NCBI RefSeq assembly: GCF_900156265.1
Contig: NZ_FTNE01000024.1
Coordinates: forward strand, 1 to 60,468
Length of the DNA stretch: 60,468 nucleotides
Source: Acidiphilium rubrum
GTDB taxonomy: Bacteria > Pseudomonadota > Alphaproteobacteria > Acetobacterales > Acetobacteraceae
Direction of reading: 5' to 3'
The translations under genes were made by a program, and so were the position numbers. Below the pieces are notes generated by a model. It was not told the origin of the DNA, searched no databases, and saw only the letters and a list, made by a program, of their open reading frames with translations. Below are positions 42,279-51,281 of this stretch, piece after piece; position 1 is the stretch's first letter; every line of letters starts with the position of its first letter.

Positions 42279-43810
42279 GCGCTGCCCAGGTGCCGCCGCT
42301 GCTGGAGATGCGCGGCATCGGCAAATCGTTCGGCGGCACGCGGGCGCTGGACCGGGTGGATTTCACCGTCGGGCATGGCGAGATCGTGGCTCTGCTGGGC
42401 GAGAACGGCGCGGGCAAATCGACCCTGATCAAGATTCTGGCCGGGATTCACCGGATGGATGAGGGCAGTATCGGGTTTCAAGGGCGGGTGAGCACGGGAT
42501 CGCCGGGGTTGCTGCCGATCCGCTTCATTCACCAGGATCTGGGCCTGTTCGACTGGATGACGATCAGTGAGAATTTCGGGCTGACGCTGGGGTTTTTGCG
42601 CCGGTTCGGGCTGATCGACCGGGCGGCGAACCGCGCGCGCACGGTGGCGGCGCTCGCCGCACTCGGGCTCGATCGGCATCCCGACACGCGCATCCGCGAT
42701 CTTGGCCGGGCGGAGCGCGCACTGGTGGCGATTGCCCGCGCGCTGGCGGCGAACGGCGAGGTGCTGGTGCTCGATGAGCCGACCGCGAGCCTGCCGGCTT
42801 CGGAAGTGGCGCGGCTGTTCGATGCGCTGCGGCAGTTGCGGGCGCGCGGGGTGGGCATTGTGTACGTGTCGCACCGGCTGGACGAGGTGTTCGAACTGGC
42901 GGACCGGGTGGTGGTGCTGCGCGATGGCCGGCTGGCCGGCGCCGGGCCGGTGGCGGGGCTGACGGCGGACCGGCTGATTTCAATGATCGTCGGGCAGGGG
43001 TTCGCGCGACACCGGCGCACCGATTGCGCAGCCGGCACCGCGGTGCGGCTCGCGTGCCGGTCGGTGATGATCGAGACGGCGGCGCCGCTCGATGCGGCGT
43101 TCCGGGCGGGCGAGATCGTGGGCCTGGCCGGGCTGGTCGGCGCCGGGCAGGAACGGCTGGGGCGCGCGCTGTTCGGCCGGGCGGTGGTGCATGAGGGCGC
43201 GATCACGCTTGATGGCGCGGCCTATGCGCCGCGCGATCCGCGCCATGCGATGGCGCGGGGGATCGGGTTCGTCGCCGGCGACCGGACCGGGGAATCGACC
43301 GCGGCGCGGCTGAGCATCGCGGAGAATGCGTTTCTGAACCCGTATGCGCATGGCATGGGCGCGCTGGAATACATCACACCGCGCCGCGTGCATCGGCGCG
43401 CGCATGCGCTGGGGCGCCGGGTCGGGCTGCGGCCGAACCAGCCTTGGCTGCTGCTCGAACAATTATCGGGCGGCAACCAGCAGAAAGTTGTGGTGGGGCG
43501 CTGGCTCGATCAGGGGGCAAAGCTGCTGGTGGTGGAGGACCCGACTTCGGGCGTCGATGTCGGCGCGCGGGCCGAGATTTACCGGCTGTTCGCCGAGGCG
43601 GCGGCGGCGGGGGCGACGATTTTGGTGGTGTCGTCGGATTTCGAGGAAATCGCGCAGATCTGCGACCGCGCGCTGGTGTTCGACCGGGGCGCGGTGGTCG
43701 CCGAACTGGCGGGCGACGCGCTCACCATCGACCGGTTGATCGCGGCGGCATCGGCCGGGGTGTTTTCGCGGCGACATGAAGGGAGTGCGCATGGAATCGC
43801 TCAAATCTGA
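42275..43810 (+). CDS. Ribose-type sugar ABC importer, double ATP-binding protein
   Basis: The 511-residue protein has two ABC domains as in RbsA/XylG. The first has Walker A GENGAGKST (42-50) and LDEPTAS, with a degraded signature (LGRAERALVAI). The second has a degenerate Walker A (GLVGAGQERLG), a good signature LSGGNQQKVVVGRWL and VVEDPTSGVD. It energises uptake by the permease encoded next. Its ATG overlaps the preceding stop. The neighbouring dehydrogenases suggest a sugar acid substrate, but this is inference. Confidence 0.9.
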   Translation: MSAAQVPPLLEMRGIGKSFGGTRALDRVDFTVGHGEIVALLGENGAGKSTLIKILAGIHRMDEGSIGFQGRVSTGSPGLLPIRFIHQDLGLFDWMTISENFGLTLGFLRRFGLIDRAANRARTVAALAALGLDRHPDTRIRDLGRAERALVAIARALAANGEVLVLDEPTASLPASEVARLFDALRQLRARGVGIVYVSHRLDEVFELADRVVVLRDGRLAGAGPVAGLTADRLISMIVGQGFARHRRTDCAAGTAVRLACRSVMIETAAPLDAAFRAGEIVGLAGLVGAGQERLGRALFGRAVVHEGAITLDGAAYAPRDPRHAMARGIGFVAGDRTGESTAARLSIAENAFLNPYAHGMGALEYITPRRVHRRAHALGRRVGLRPNQPWLLLEQLSGGNQQKVVVGRWLDQGAKLLVVEDPTSGVDVGARAEIYRLFAEAAAAGATILVVSSDFEEIAQICDRALVFDRGAVVAELAGDALTIDRLIAAASAGVFSRRHEGSAHGIAQI

Positions 43811-44873
43811 CGCGCTGGAGCCGAGCGGGGCCGAGCGCGAGAGCATGGGGCGCGGCGAGCTGGTGCGCCGCGGGCTCACCACCTACGGGCTGCCGATCAT
43901 CACATTGTTCCTGATCGCGCTGTTCTCGATCCTGTTGCCGGATACGTTTCCGACCGCGGACAATATGCGCGCGGTGTTCGTGGTGAAATCGGTCGTGGCA
44001 TTGCTGGCGCTCGCCGCCCTGCTGCCGATGATCGCGGGGCGGATCGATCTGACGGTGGGGTATGGCATCGTGCTGTGGTCGATCATCGCGATCAGCCTGC
44101 AGGTGCAATATCACTGGCCCTGGCCGGTCGCGGTGCTCGCCGTGCTGGTGCTGGGCGGGCTGTTCGGGTTGATGAACGGGCTGCTGGTCGAGATCGCGCA
44201 GATCGACAGTTTCATTGCCACCTTGGGCACCGGCACGATCATTTTCGCTTTGGCGGAATGGTATACCGGCGGCGAACAGATGGTCGGCACGCTATCGGCC
44301 GGGTTCACCGCGATCAACGACGGGCGGTTGCTCGGGGTGGTGCCGCTGCCGGTGGTCTATGTGCTGGTGATTGCCTTCGTGCTGTGGCTGGTGACCGAGC
44401 GGATGCCGCTGGGCCGGGTGCTGTACGCGATCGGCGCAAACCGGCGCGCGGCGGAGTTGAACGGCATTGCGGTGCGCACCCATGTAGTCGGGGTGTTCAT
44501 CGCCTCCGGCGTGCTGACGGCGTTCGCCTCGGTCGTGCTGGCGGCGCAATTACGGATCGGCACGACCAGCCTGGGGCTGAGTTATTTGTTGCCCGCCCTG
44601 GTCGGCGCGTTTCTTGGCTCGACCACGATCAAGCCGGGCCGGGTCAATGTCTGGGGCACGGTTGCCGCCGAGGTGCTGCTGGCGGTCGGGATTTCCGGGA
44701 TCGAGCAGCTGGGCGGGGCGTTTTTCGTATCGGATTTGTTCAACGGCATCACGCTGGTGCTCTCGATCGGCCTGGCCGGTTTCGCGCAGCGCCGCCGTGC
44801 GGTTCATCTGAAGGCGGTGCGGCCGGCATTGGTGCCGGCACCAGCTGCCTCGGCAACAAGGGGGGATTTATGA
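43791..44873 (+). CDS. Ribose-type sugar ABC importer permease
   Basis: The 360-residue protein is a RbsC-like permease with about ten helices. GRIDLTVGYGIVLWSIIAISLQ, NGLLVEIAQIDSFIATLGTG and AIGANRRAAELNGIAVRTHV are typical of this family. The ATG at 43791 has GGGAG just upstream; the ATG at 43776 lacks a good site. It overlaps the ATPase gene by 20 bp. Confidence 0.9.
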   Translation: MESLKSDALEPSGAERESMGRGELVRRGLTTYGLPIITLFLIALFSILLPDTFPTADNMRAVFVVKSVVALLALAALLPMIAGRIDLTVGYGIVLWSIIAISLQVQYHWPWPVAVLAVLVLGGLFGLMNGLLVEIAQIDSFIATLGTGTIIFALAEWYTGGEQMVGTLSAGFTAINDGRLLGVVPLPVVYVLVIAFVLWLVTERMPLGRVLYAIGANRRAAELNGIAVRTHVVGVFIASGVLTAFASVVLAAQLRIGTTSLGLSYLLPALVGAFLGSTTIKPGRVNVWGTVAAEVLLAVGISGIEQLGGAFFVSDLFNGITLVLSIGLAGFAQRRRAVHLKAVRPALVPAPAASATRGDL

Positions 44874-45973
44874 AACCAGGAATGATCATCGCCATCGCGG
44901 CGGCATCGGCCGGATTGTCCGGGCGGGCGCTGGCCGATACCACCGTCGCGGCGGCCAAGGCGTTCGTCGCGGCGGCGACCAGCAAGACGATACCCTACAC
45001 CGGCCCGACCACCGGGCCGAAGGCGGTGCCGGGCAAGTTCATTGTCTATGTATCGACCGATCAGTCGAACGGCGGCGCGCGCGGTGTGGCCAAGGGCGTG
45101 GCGGCGGCGGCCAAGGCGATCGGCTGGCGCTTCCGGCTGATCGACGGCAAGGGCACGGCGGCGGGGCAGAACGCCGCGTTGTCCTCGGCGATCGCGCTCA
45201 AGCCGGCGGGCATCGTGCTGGGCGGGGTGGATGCGGTGCAATCCGCGCCGTTCATCGAGCAGGCCGACAAGGCGGGCATCAAGGTGGTGGGCTGGAATGC
45301 ATCGCCGCGTCCCGGTCCGATCGCTTCGCCCGGCGTGATCTATAATGTCACGCAGAACTCGCTGGACGTCGCGAAGGCGGCAGCGCTGTACGCCATTGCA
45401 AAGTCGGATGGGCACGCGAACGTGGTGATCTTCACCACCAGCGAGTATGCGATCGCGATGGCGAAATCGGCCGAGATGGCCAAGACCATCAAGCAATGCG
45501 CCGGGTGCAAGGTGCTCGCGGTCGAGAACGTGCCGCTGGGTGCCACCGCGACACGGATGCCGCAGGTGACGGCGGCGCTGCTGTCGAAATTCGGCAAGAC
45601 CTGGAATTATTCGCTGGCGATCAATGATCTGTATTATGATTATATGGCGCCTGGATTGTCGGCATCCGGTCGCAAGGGCGACGGCCCGCCGTATAACGTG
45701 TCGGCCGGCGATGGTTCGGAATCGGCGTTTCAGCGCATCCGTTCGAAACAATTCCAGACCGCGACGGTGGCGGCGCCGCTGGAGCTGGAAGGGTGGCAAT
45801 GCGTCGATGAGCTGAACCGCGCCTTCGCCGGGCAGCCGCCGGCGACCGAGACTGATCCGGTGCATCTGTTCACGCCGGACAACATCGATCAGGACGGCGG
45901 CAAGACCAATGTGTTCAACCCGTCGAACGGCTACAAGGCGGTGTTTCTGAAGATCTGGGGCAAATCGGCCTGA
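44870..45973 (+). CDS. Periplasmic sugar-binding protein of ribose-type ABC importer
   Basis: The 367-residue protein starts with a Sec signal (MKPGMIIAIAAASAGLSGRALA) and has a type I periplasmic-binding fold: GKFIVYVSTDQSNGGARGVAKGV, KPAGIVLGGVDA, and IKVVGWNASPRPGP. The C-terminus is YKAVFLKIWGK. It delivers the ligand to the permease. AAGGGGGGAT precedes the ATG, which overlaps the permease stop (ATGA). The low number of Trp/Asp contacts visible does not let me name the sugar. Confidence 0.88.
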   Translation: MKPGMIIAIAAASAGLSGRALADTTVAAAKAFVAAATSKTIPYTGPTTGPKAVPGKFIVYVSTDQSNGGARGVAKGVAAAAKAIGWRFRLIDGKGTAAGQNAALSSAIALKPAGIVLGGVDAVQSAPFIEQADKAGIKVVGWNASPRPGPIASPGVIYNVTQNSLDVAKAAALYAIAKSDGHANVVIFTTSEYAIAMAKSAEMAKTIKQCAGCKVLAVENVPLGATATRMPQVTAALLSKFGKTWNYSLAINDLYYDYMAPGLSASGRKGDGPPYNVSAGDGSESAFQRIRSKQFQTATVAAPLELEGWQCVDELNRAFAGQPPATETDPVHLFTPDNIDQDGGKTNVFNPSNGYKAVFLKIWGKSA

Positions 45974-45995
45974 TGACACGGCCAGGGCACGCGGC

Positions 45996-46637
45996 TTACG
46001 CGAGCGTGTCCTGGAGCGCCGTCAGGACTGCGACAAGGTCGATCGGGTGGGCCGAAGTGATTTCGAGGTCGCGGTCCTCGAAGGCATCGACGCCGGGGTT
46101 GTTGCGTTGCCAGGCGGCGATGGCGGCGTCGCGCGCGGTCAGCAGATCGGCGATGTCGGCCGCGAACAGGGCGAACAGGGCGTTGATGCACTGGCTCACC
46201 GGCCCGCCATCGCTGACCTGATAGGCGCGCGCATAGCCGATTGCCTGCGGTGCCGGGATGAAATCATCGTCGGTGACCCAGCGATTGGTGGTGAACAGAG
46301 CGGTGGGGCGGCCGCAGCGGTCGAGCGCGATGGCGATCAGATGATGGATCGGTGCGCCCTCGCCCCGCCCGGCCGGGCGGATGAAGGTGTGGATATGGCC
46401 AATTTCCGCCCAGGTCGGGCTGACCGCGCGCGCCGTGTCCGGCGCGTGGGCGTGGAAGTAATATTGCGCGCCGCTAACCGGATCGTGGACATCGCCGGGC
46501 GGATGATGCTCGAAGGCGATGAACGTCGCGCCGGCCAGCAGGGCGGCGACCAGGTTGGAGCCGCGATCCTCGATCGATCGCAGGGCGGCGACCAAGGCGG
46601 CGGCGGCCGCCAGACGGGCAGGATCGGCGGCGGGCAT
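45996..46637 (-). CDS. Conserved hypothetical protein, possibly DUF6969 family
   Basis: The 213-residue protein has family-like conserved blocks ATFIAFEHHPPGDVHDPVSG, AQYYFHAHAPDTARA and EIGHIHTFIRPAG, followed by LIAIALDRCGRPTALFTTNRWVTDDDF. The histidines and acidic residues could bind a metal. No signal peptide or membrane helix is seen. I recall similar proteins annotated as DUF6969, but cannot confirm. It converges on the sugar-binding protein gene with 22 bp between and lies 8 bp downstream of the small secreted protein gene. Confidence 0.7.
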   Translation of the reverse strand: MPAADPARLAAAAALVAALRSIEDRGSNLVAALLAGATFIAFEHHPPGDVHDPVSGAQYYFHAHAPDTARAVSPTWAEIGHIHTFIRPAGRGEGAPIHHLIAIALDRCGRPTALFTTNRWVTDDDFIPAPQAIGYARAYQVSDGGPVSQCINALFALFAADIADLLTARDAAIAAWQRNNPGVDAFEDRDLEITSAHPIDLVAVLTALQDTLA

Positions 46638-46645
46638 GGCGGGGT

Positions 46646-46864
46646 TTATTTGCCGGCGCAGGCACCTGATTTCATTTTTTTGTTGGCCATCGCGGCGTGA
46701 CCGGGCTTGGCGTTGGATTTCGCGCCCATCTTGCCGCCGGCGCAGGGGTTGGCGGCGGTTGCGGCCTGGGCGGGTGCCGCGCTCACGAGACCGGCGATGG
46801 CGACGGCCGAACCAAGTGCGAGGGCTGTGCGTGTGATCGGGTGGGGCGCGGTTGGGTTTTTCAT
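46646..46864 (-). CDS. Small secreted Cys/Lys/Met-rich protein
   Basis: The 72-residue protein has a Sec signal ending near PAQAATA. The mature part is short and biased: ANPCAGGKMGAKSNAKPGHA, then MANKKMKSGACAGK, with two cysteines in PCAGGK and GACAGK contexts. This resembles the small periplasmic precursors found with metal-stress ECF systems, such as bufferin-like DUF2282 proteins, but no MNIO maturation gene is next to it. It is divergent from the ECF sigma gene and has an ECF-type promoter upstream. Confidence 0.68.
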   Translation of the reverse strand: MKNPTAPHPITRTALALGSAVAIAGLVSAAPAQAATAANPCAGGKMGAKSNAKPGHAAMANKKMKSGACAGK

Positions 46865-46930
46865 GGCGGTTCCTTCCAGGGCGCTACGGCCGGGTTGATG
46901 GATGTGATCGGGCCGTACCTGTCAGTCTGA

Positions 46931-46959
46931 TATACGCGGTGTCGCAGGTTTTGGTTACC
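46931..46959 (-). promoter_or_regulatory. ECF-type promoter candidate for the small secreted protein
   Basis: On the minus strand GGTAACC (46959-46953) is followed after 16 bp by CGTATA (46936-46931), a typical ECF arrangement with an AAC-containing -35 and CGT-containing -10. It lies 67 bp upstream of the start codon and next to a divergent ECF sigma gene. Confidence 0.5.
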
Positions 46960-47057
46960 GTTCGTGCCGAGGATTTTTTCGGCGGCGCGGGTCTGGCTGG
47001 CCATGGACAGCGGCGGGGCGGCATCGGATGATCGGGGTCGCTTCTGACGGAGGATGG

Positions 47058-47624
47058 ATGGCGGAGGAAGACGCCAACTGGCGCATCTGGCTGGCGGCGG
47101 CGCAGGCGGGCGACCGGCGGGCTTATGGGGCGTTGCTGGCCGCCGCGCTGCCATGGCTGCGGGCACGGGCGCGCGGGCGGTGGCCGACGGCCACGCTGTC
47201 GGATATCGAGGATATCGTGCAGGAGACGCTGCTGGCGTTGCACCGCAGCCTTGCCTTGTACCAGCCGCCCCGGCCGGTGGCGCCGTTCCTGTTCGGCATC
47301 ATGAAGCTGCGCGGAGCCGAAGTGCGCCGCCAGCGCCATCGCCACGCGGCGCGTGAGACGATTCTGGACGATGTGCCGGTAACCTCGCAGGCGTTGCGGA
47401 CGAATCCGGATCAGGATGCGGCGGTGGATCAGGCGGCGATGCAGGCGGCGATCGGGCGGTTATCCCCGCGCGATCAGGAGATTCTCGATATGCTGAAATT
47501 GCGCGAACTGAGTTTGCTGGAAGCCGCCGCGGTTTCCGGGCTGAGCGTGACGGCGTTGAAGGTCGGCACGTTTCGGGCGATCCGGCGGCTGCGGCGTGCC
47601 ATGGGGGTCGAGGATGTCGAATGA
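47058..47624 (+). CDS. ECF RNA polymerase sigma factor
   Basis: The 188-residue protein has the sigma-70 region 2 (AQAGDRRAYGALLAAALPWLRARARGRWP, then LSDIEDIVQETLLALHRSLALYQPPRPVAPFLFGIMK) and region 4 (QAAIGRLSPRDQEILDMLKLRELSLLEAAAVSGLSVTALKV). It would direct RNA polymerase to stress promoters. GGAGG at 47049-47053 is 4 nt before the chosen ATG; an in-frame ATG at 47028 exists. It overlaps the NrsF-like gene by 11 bp, a sigma/anti-sigma arrangement. Confidence 0.9.
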   Translation: MAEEDANWRIWLAAAQAGDRRAYGALLAAALPWLRARARGRWPTATLSDIEDIVQETLLALHRSLALYQPPRPVAPFLFGIMKLRGAEVRRQRHRHAARETILDDVPVTSQALRTNPDQDAAVDQAAMQAAIGRLSPRDQEILDMLKLRELSLLEAAAVSGLSVTALKVGTFRAIRRLRRAMGVEDVE

Positions 47625-48288
47625 ACGCCTGATCGCGGCGCTGGCCGATGAACTGAGCCCGGTGCGCCGCGCACCGGCGCCGGGGCACTTGACGATGTCG
47701 TGGCTGGCCGTGACGGTGCCGATACTGGCACTGGTGACGCTGATGATGGGGCCGCGCCCCGCCCTGCTGTCGTTGCTGCTGCGGCCCGGCTTTGCGCTCG
47801 ACGAGGCGCTGGCGCTGCTGACCGCGATTGCCGCCGCCTATGCTGCGTTCTGTGCCGGCCGACCTGATCAGCCGGGCTGGAAATTACTGCTGCCGGTGGG
47901 GGCGATGGCGCTTTGGCTGGGTGTGCTGGGCCGGCAATGCCTGTTGCTGTCGGTCAGTACGCAGGGCGGCGCGCTGCGGCTGCATGTCGATGCGATGTGC
48001 GTTCCGGCCATCGCGGTCGCGGGCATCGCGCCGGCGGTAGCGATGGTGTGGCTGCTGCGACGCAGCCCGATGTTCCGCACCGCGCACGCCTGCCTGTGCG
48101 GGGCGCTCGCCGCGGCGGCGCTTGCGGAGTGCACGCTCCGGCTGTTCCATGGCAGCGACAGTTTTCTTACGCTGCTGGTATGGCAGATGGGGAGCGTCGT
48201 CTTGTTCACGTTGGCCGTCGGTGCCGTAGGTCGGGCGGCTCTGGGCCGGGCCAGATCGGGGCGGACCGTCAGTTACGCCGGGTCCTGA
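47614..48288 (+). CDS. NrsF/DUF1109-type anti-sigma membrane protein
   Basis: The 224-residue protein has six predicted helices and starts MSNERLIAALADELSPVRRAPAPGHL, the cytoplasmic N-terminus that binds sigma in DUF1109/NrsF proteins. Cysteines in LGRQCLLL, DAMCVP and HACLCG could be redox or metal sensing. It directly overlaps the ECF sigma gene. It should hold sigma inactive at the membrane until a signal arrives. Confidence 0.85.
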   Translation: MSNERLIAALADELSPVRRAPAPGHLTMSWLAVTVPILALVTLMMGPRPALLSLLLRPGFALDEALALLTAIAAAYAAFCAGRPDQPGWKLLLPVGAMALWLGVLGRQCLLLSVSTQGGALRLHVDAMCVPAIAVAGIAPAVAMVWLLRRSPMFRTAHACLCGALAAAALAECTLRLFHGSDSFLTLLVWQMGSVVLFTLAVGAVGRAALGRARSGRTVSYAGS

Positions 48289-48301
48289 GCGCAGGGTGGC
48301 G

Positions 48302-49348
48302 TTATGATCGGCGGTGCGCGGTGATCGGCACGCTGATCCGCACGATCAGGCCGGGGGCATGGTCGTCGAGCGTGATCGTACCGTCGTGGAGGGCGACCAC
48401 GGCCTTGACCAAAGCAAGGCCCAGGCCGTGGCCGGCGGTGGTGCGCGCCGCATCGAGCCGGACGAAGCGGCGGAACACGCGTTCGCGGTCGGCATCGCGG
48501 ATGCCGGGGCCGCGATCGGCCAGTTCGATCGTGACGGCGCGGTCCTGCGCGTGCGCCGCCAGCGTGATGGCGATGCCGGGCGGACAATGGCGGATGGCGT
48601 TCTCGATCAGATTGACCAGCATCTGCGTGATCAGCGCGGCATCGCCCTGGATGATCAGATCATCCGCGATCGCATGGGTGAGGCGCTGGTCACGGTCTTC
48701 GGCCACCAGCTCGTAGGACTCCGCCAGCGCGCGGCACAGGGCGGACAGGTCGATCGGCTCGAAATGCCCCTGCACCGCCCCGGCCTCGACCTCGGCGATC
48801 CGCAACAGGGCAGCGAAAATCGCGATGATCTGTTCGACCTGCTGCAACGCCTGGGCGTAGCCCGGATCGGTCACCGCGCCGCGCTGTGCGTGCACCAGAT
48901 GATCGCGCAGCCGGGTGAGCGGTGCCCGCAGATCATGCGCGATGTCGCTGGTAACCTGGCGCGCGGTTTCGACCAGGCGATCGATCGTGGCGAGCATCAG
49001 GTTCAGGTCGGTGGTCAGGAAATCCAGCTCGTCGTCGATGCCGTACAGCTTGATCCGGTGCGACAGGTCGCCCGCGACGATCTGGCGGCTCGCCTCGCTG
49101 ATCGCGCGCACCCGTTGCAGGCTATAGAGCGCGATCAGCAGGCTCATCAGTAGGCCGAGCGAGATCATGAAGCCGAACACACCGGCAAACAGCCAGGCGA
49201 TTTCGGTGTTCAGCCGCGCGAAGACCGAGGCATCCTCGCCGATGAACAGGATGTCGCCGTCGGACAGGCGCTGGCCGATGCCATCGATCGCGCGCACACG
49301 CGGCGGCATGCCGGGTAGGTTCCAGCGCGTCAGGTGGCGCCAGAGCAG
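48302..49348 (-). pseudogene. Sensor histidine kinase, 5' truncated by a fusion deletion
   Basis: The C-terminal kinase is intact. One helix (IAWLFAGVFGFMISLGLLMSLL) is followed by a HAMP domain, the phosphoacceptor block VTSDIAHDLRAPLTRL (His125 from the first in-frame ATG at 49309), and the N, G1 and G2 boxes (NLIENAIRHC, DRGPGIRD, GHGLGLALVKAV). The first helix and most of the periplasmic sensor are missing. Upstream, the sequence changes abruptly near 49348 into the signal peptide of an ABC binding protein in another frame. No response regulator is adjacent. It is probably not functional. Confidence 0.8.
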
Positions 49349-49505
49349 CGGGCAGGTAGATCTGCTTGTCGATGCCGCCGACCATCATGCTGACCTTTTG
49401 CAGCTTGGGCGCGGCATGGGCGGCGGGTGACGCGAGCACGCCGGTGGCGACGACCGCCGCGGCGGCGATGCCGCGCAGCAGGCTGGCTGATGAATGCTTG
49501 AACAT
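49349..49505 (-). pseudogene. Truncated NMT1/SsuA-like ABC substrate-binding protein gene
   Basis: An ATG at 49505 with GGAGG 8 nt upstream starts a clear Sec signal (MFKHSSASLLRGIAAAAVVA, ending SPAAHA) and the first mature residues PKLQKVSMMVGGIDKQIYLPA, typical of aliphatic-sulfonate/taurine/thiamine-precursor binding proteins. After about 52 residues the family-like sequence ends and runs out of frame into the histidine kinase remnant. It is the missing binding protein of the ABC genes at 49550-51270. Confidence 0.8.
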
Positions 49506-49549
49506 TGGACGATCCTCCATGATTGTTGAGACTGGTCGTGGCCGGTGGA

Positions 49550-50440
49550 CTACAAGCCGGCCTGGCTTGTTTCGGTGGCGGCGGGTGGCCGCCAGGCGAG
49601 CAGCCGGCGTTCGGCGATCGACATGAGGCCTTCCGCCGAAACCGCGATCAGGCCGATGATGAGCATCGCGCCGAACACGCCGTTGGTGTCGAAATTGTTC
49701 TGTGCCGTCGCGATCACGAGGCCGAGCCCCTTCTGCGCGCCGAGGAACTCACCCACGATCGCGCCGATGATCGAGAAACCGAGGGCGACATGCAGACTAG
49801 CGATGATCCAGGTGGTCGCGGAGGGCACCACGACATGCCAGACCACCTGCAACCGCGAGGCACCGAGGATGCGCGCATTGGCGACCAGATTGCGATCGAC
49901 GCTGCGCACACCCTGGAACGCGTTGAAGAACACGACAAAGAACACCAGCACGGCCGCGAGCATGACTTTCGAGGGCAGGCCGAGGCCGAGCCAGATCACG
50001 AAGATCGAGCCGAGCACGATGCGCGGCAGCGCGTTCACCATTTTGATGTAGGGGCCGAGAATATCCGCGAGCAGCGGGATTTCGCCGAGCAGCACCCCCA
50101 TCACGACGCCGCTGATCACGCCGACGGCGAAACCGAGCAACGCTTCCTCCATGGTCACCCATATCTGTAGCCAGAGCGAGCCATAGGCGGTGCCGTGGAC
50201 CGCCCAGTCCGCGAGGCGCAGCAGAATGCCCCAGGGCGAGCCGGCGAAGAACGGGTCGAGGATTTTGAAATGGGTCAGCAGCTGCCAGCCGGCGACGATC
50301 ACGATGAAGGTGCCGATCTGGCCGGCCCGCACCGTGAGCTTGTAGTTGCGCACCCGGCGGCGCGCCGCGACGGCGAGCGGATCTTCGACCTCGAAGGCCG
50401 GTGCCGGGCCGCCGCGCGGGGTGATCGGGGCGTCGCTCAT
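49550..50440 (-). CDS. ABC permease, SsuC/TauC/ThiX type
   Basis: The 296-residue protein has six helices with the EAA-type loop NARILGASRLQVVWHVVVPSATTWIIASLHVALGFSIIGAIVGEF, diagnostic for NMT1/SsuC-class permeases. The N-terminal 40 residues are cytoplasmic. It overlaps the ATPase stop by 4 bp and is followed by the truncated binding protein gene, so transport by this copy would need another binding protein. Confidence 0.9.
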   Translation of the reverse strand: MSDAPITPRGGPAPAFEVEDPLAVAARRRVRNYKLTVRAGQIGTFIVIVAGWQLLTHFKILDPFFAGSPWGILLRLADWAVHGTAYGSLWLQIWVTMEEALLGFAVGVISGVVMGVLLGEIPLLADILGPYIKMVNALPRIVLGSIFVIWLGLGLPSKVMLAAVLVFFVVFFNAFQGVRSVDRNLVANARILGASRLQVVWHVVVPSATTWIIASLHVALGFSIIGAIVGEFLGAQKGLGLVIATAQNNFDTNGVFGAMLIIGLIAVSAEGLMSIAERRLLAWRPPAATETSQAGL

Positions 50441-51270
50441 GATGCTGCCCTCCGCGCAGTGGCCGCAGCCGACAGGGCATAGGTGCGTTCGACCTCCTCG
50501 CGCAGGGATTCCCAGATCTGGCGATAGAGTTCGAGAAAACGCGGGGTGAACCGGATATCCTGCACCGCACCGCGCGGGCGCGGCAGATCGATTTCATAGA
50601 CCGCCTTCACGGTGGCGGGTCCGGCGGTCATCACCACGACCAGATCGGCCATTGAAATCGCCTCCTCGAGGTCGTGGGTGACGAACAGCACCGATGGCCT
50701 GGTCTGCTCCCACAGGCGCAGCAGCTCATTGGTCATGATGGCGCGGGTTTGCACGTCGAGCGCTGAAAACGGCTCGTCCATCAGGAGCAGGCGCGGTTTG
50801 TTGATCAGCGCCGCCGCCAGGCTGACGCGCTTGCGCATGCCGCCGGAGAGCTGATGGGGGTAATGATCCTCGAACCCGGCGAGGCCGACCACGCCGAGCC
50901 AGCGCCGCGCTTCGGCCAGCGCATCGCGCGTGGCCATGCCGCGGAATTTCGGGCCGAGCGCCACGTTGTCGAGCACCGATTTCCACGGCATCAGCGCATC
51001 GGTCTGAAACACGAAGCCGGCGTTGGGCGTGATGCCGTCGACCGGTTTACCGAACACCCGCACCTGGCCGGCGCTGGCGCGTTCGAGCCCGGCGGTCAGC
51101 GTCAGGGTGGTGGATTTACCGCAGCCGGTGGGTCCGACCACGGCGCAGAACCGACCCGCCCCGACACGCAGATTGACATCGCGGATCGCCGTCATGGTCG
51201 AGCCGGTCGGCGTGACGAAGCGTTTCGTCACACCGGTCAGTTCGATGCCGTCTTCAGTTGATACACTCAT
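50437..51270 (-). CDS. ABC ATP-binding protein, SsuB/TauB type
   Basis: The 277-residue protein has Walker A GPTGCGKST, the Q-loop FQTDALMPWKSVLDNVALG, signature LSGGMRKRVSLAAAL, Walker B LLLMDEPFSALD and H-loop VLFVTHDLEEA. The N-terminal IELTGVTKRFVTPTGSTMTAIRDV is family-typical. Its start lies 12 bp from a stretch of six 15-bp tandem repeats that separates it from the upstream porin gene, and only a weak ribosome binding site is visible. Confidence 0.92.
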   Translation of the reverse strand: MSVSTEDGIELTGVTKRFVTPTGSTMTAIRDVNLRVGAGRFCAVVGPTGCGKSTTLTLTAGLERASAGQVRVFGKPVDGITPNAGFVFQTDALMPWKSVLDNVALGPKFRGMATRDALAEARRWLGVVGLAGFEDHYPHQLSGGMRKRVSLAAALINKPRLLLMDEPFSALDVQTRAIMTNELLRLWEQTRPSVLFVTHDLEEAISMADLVVVMTAGPATVKAVYEIDLPRPRGAVQDIRFTPRFLELYRQIWESLREEVERTYALSAAATARRAAS

Positions 51271-51281
51271 ATCGATACTCT

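Noticed and set aside
48302-49309. Histidine kinase taken as an intact gene starting at 49309
   Set aside because: It would lack the first membrane helix and sensor, and coding similarity continues upstream of 49309 until it meets the binding-protein signal peptide in another frame, so truncation is the better reading.
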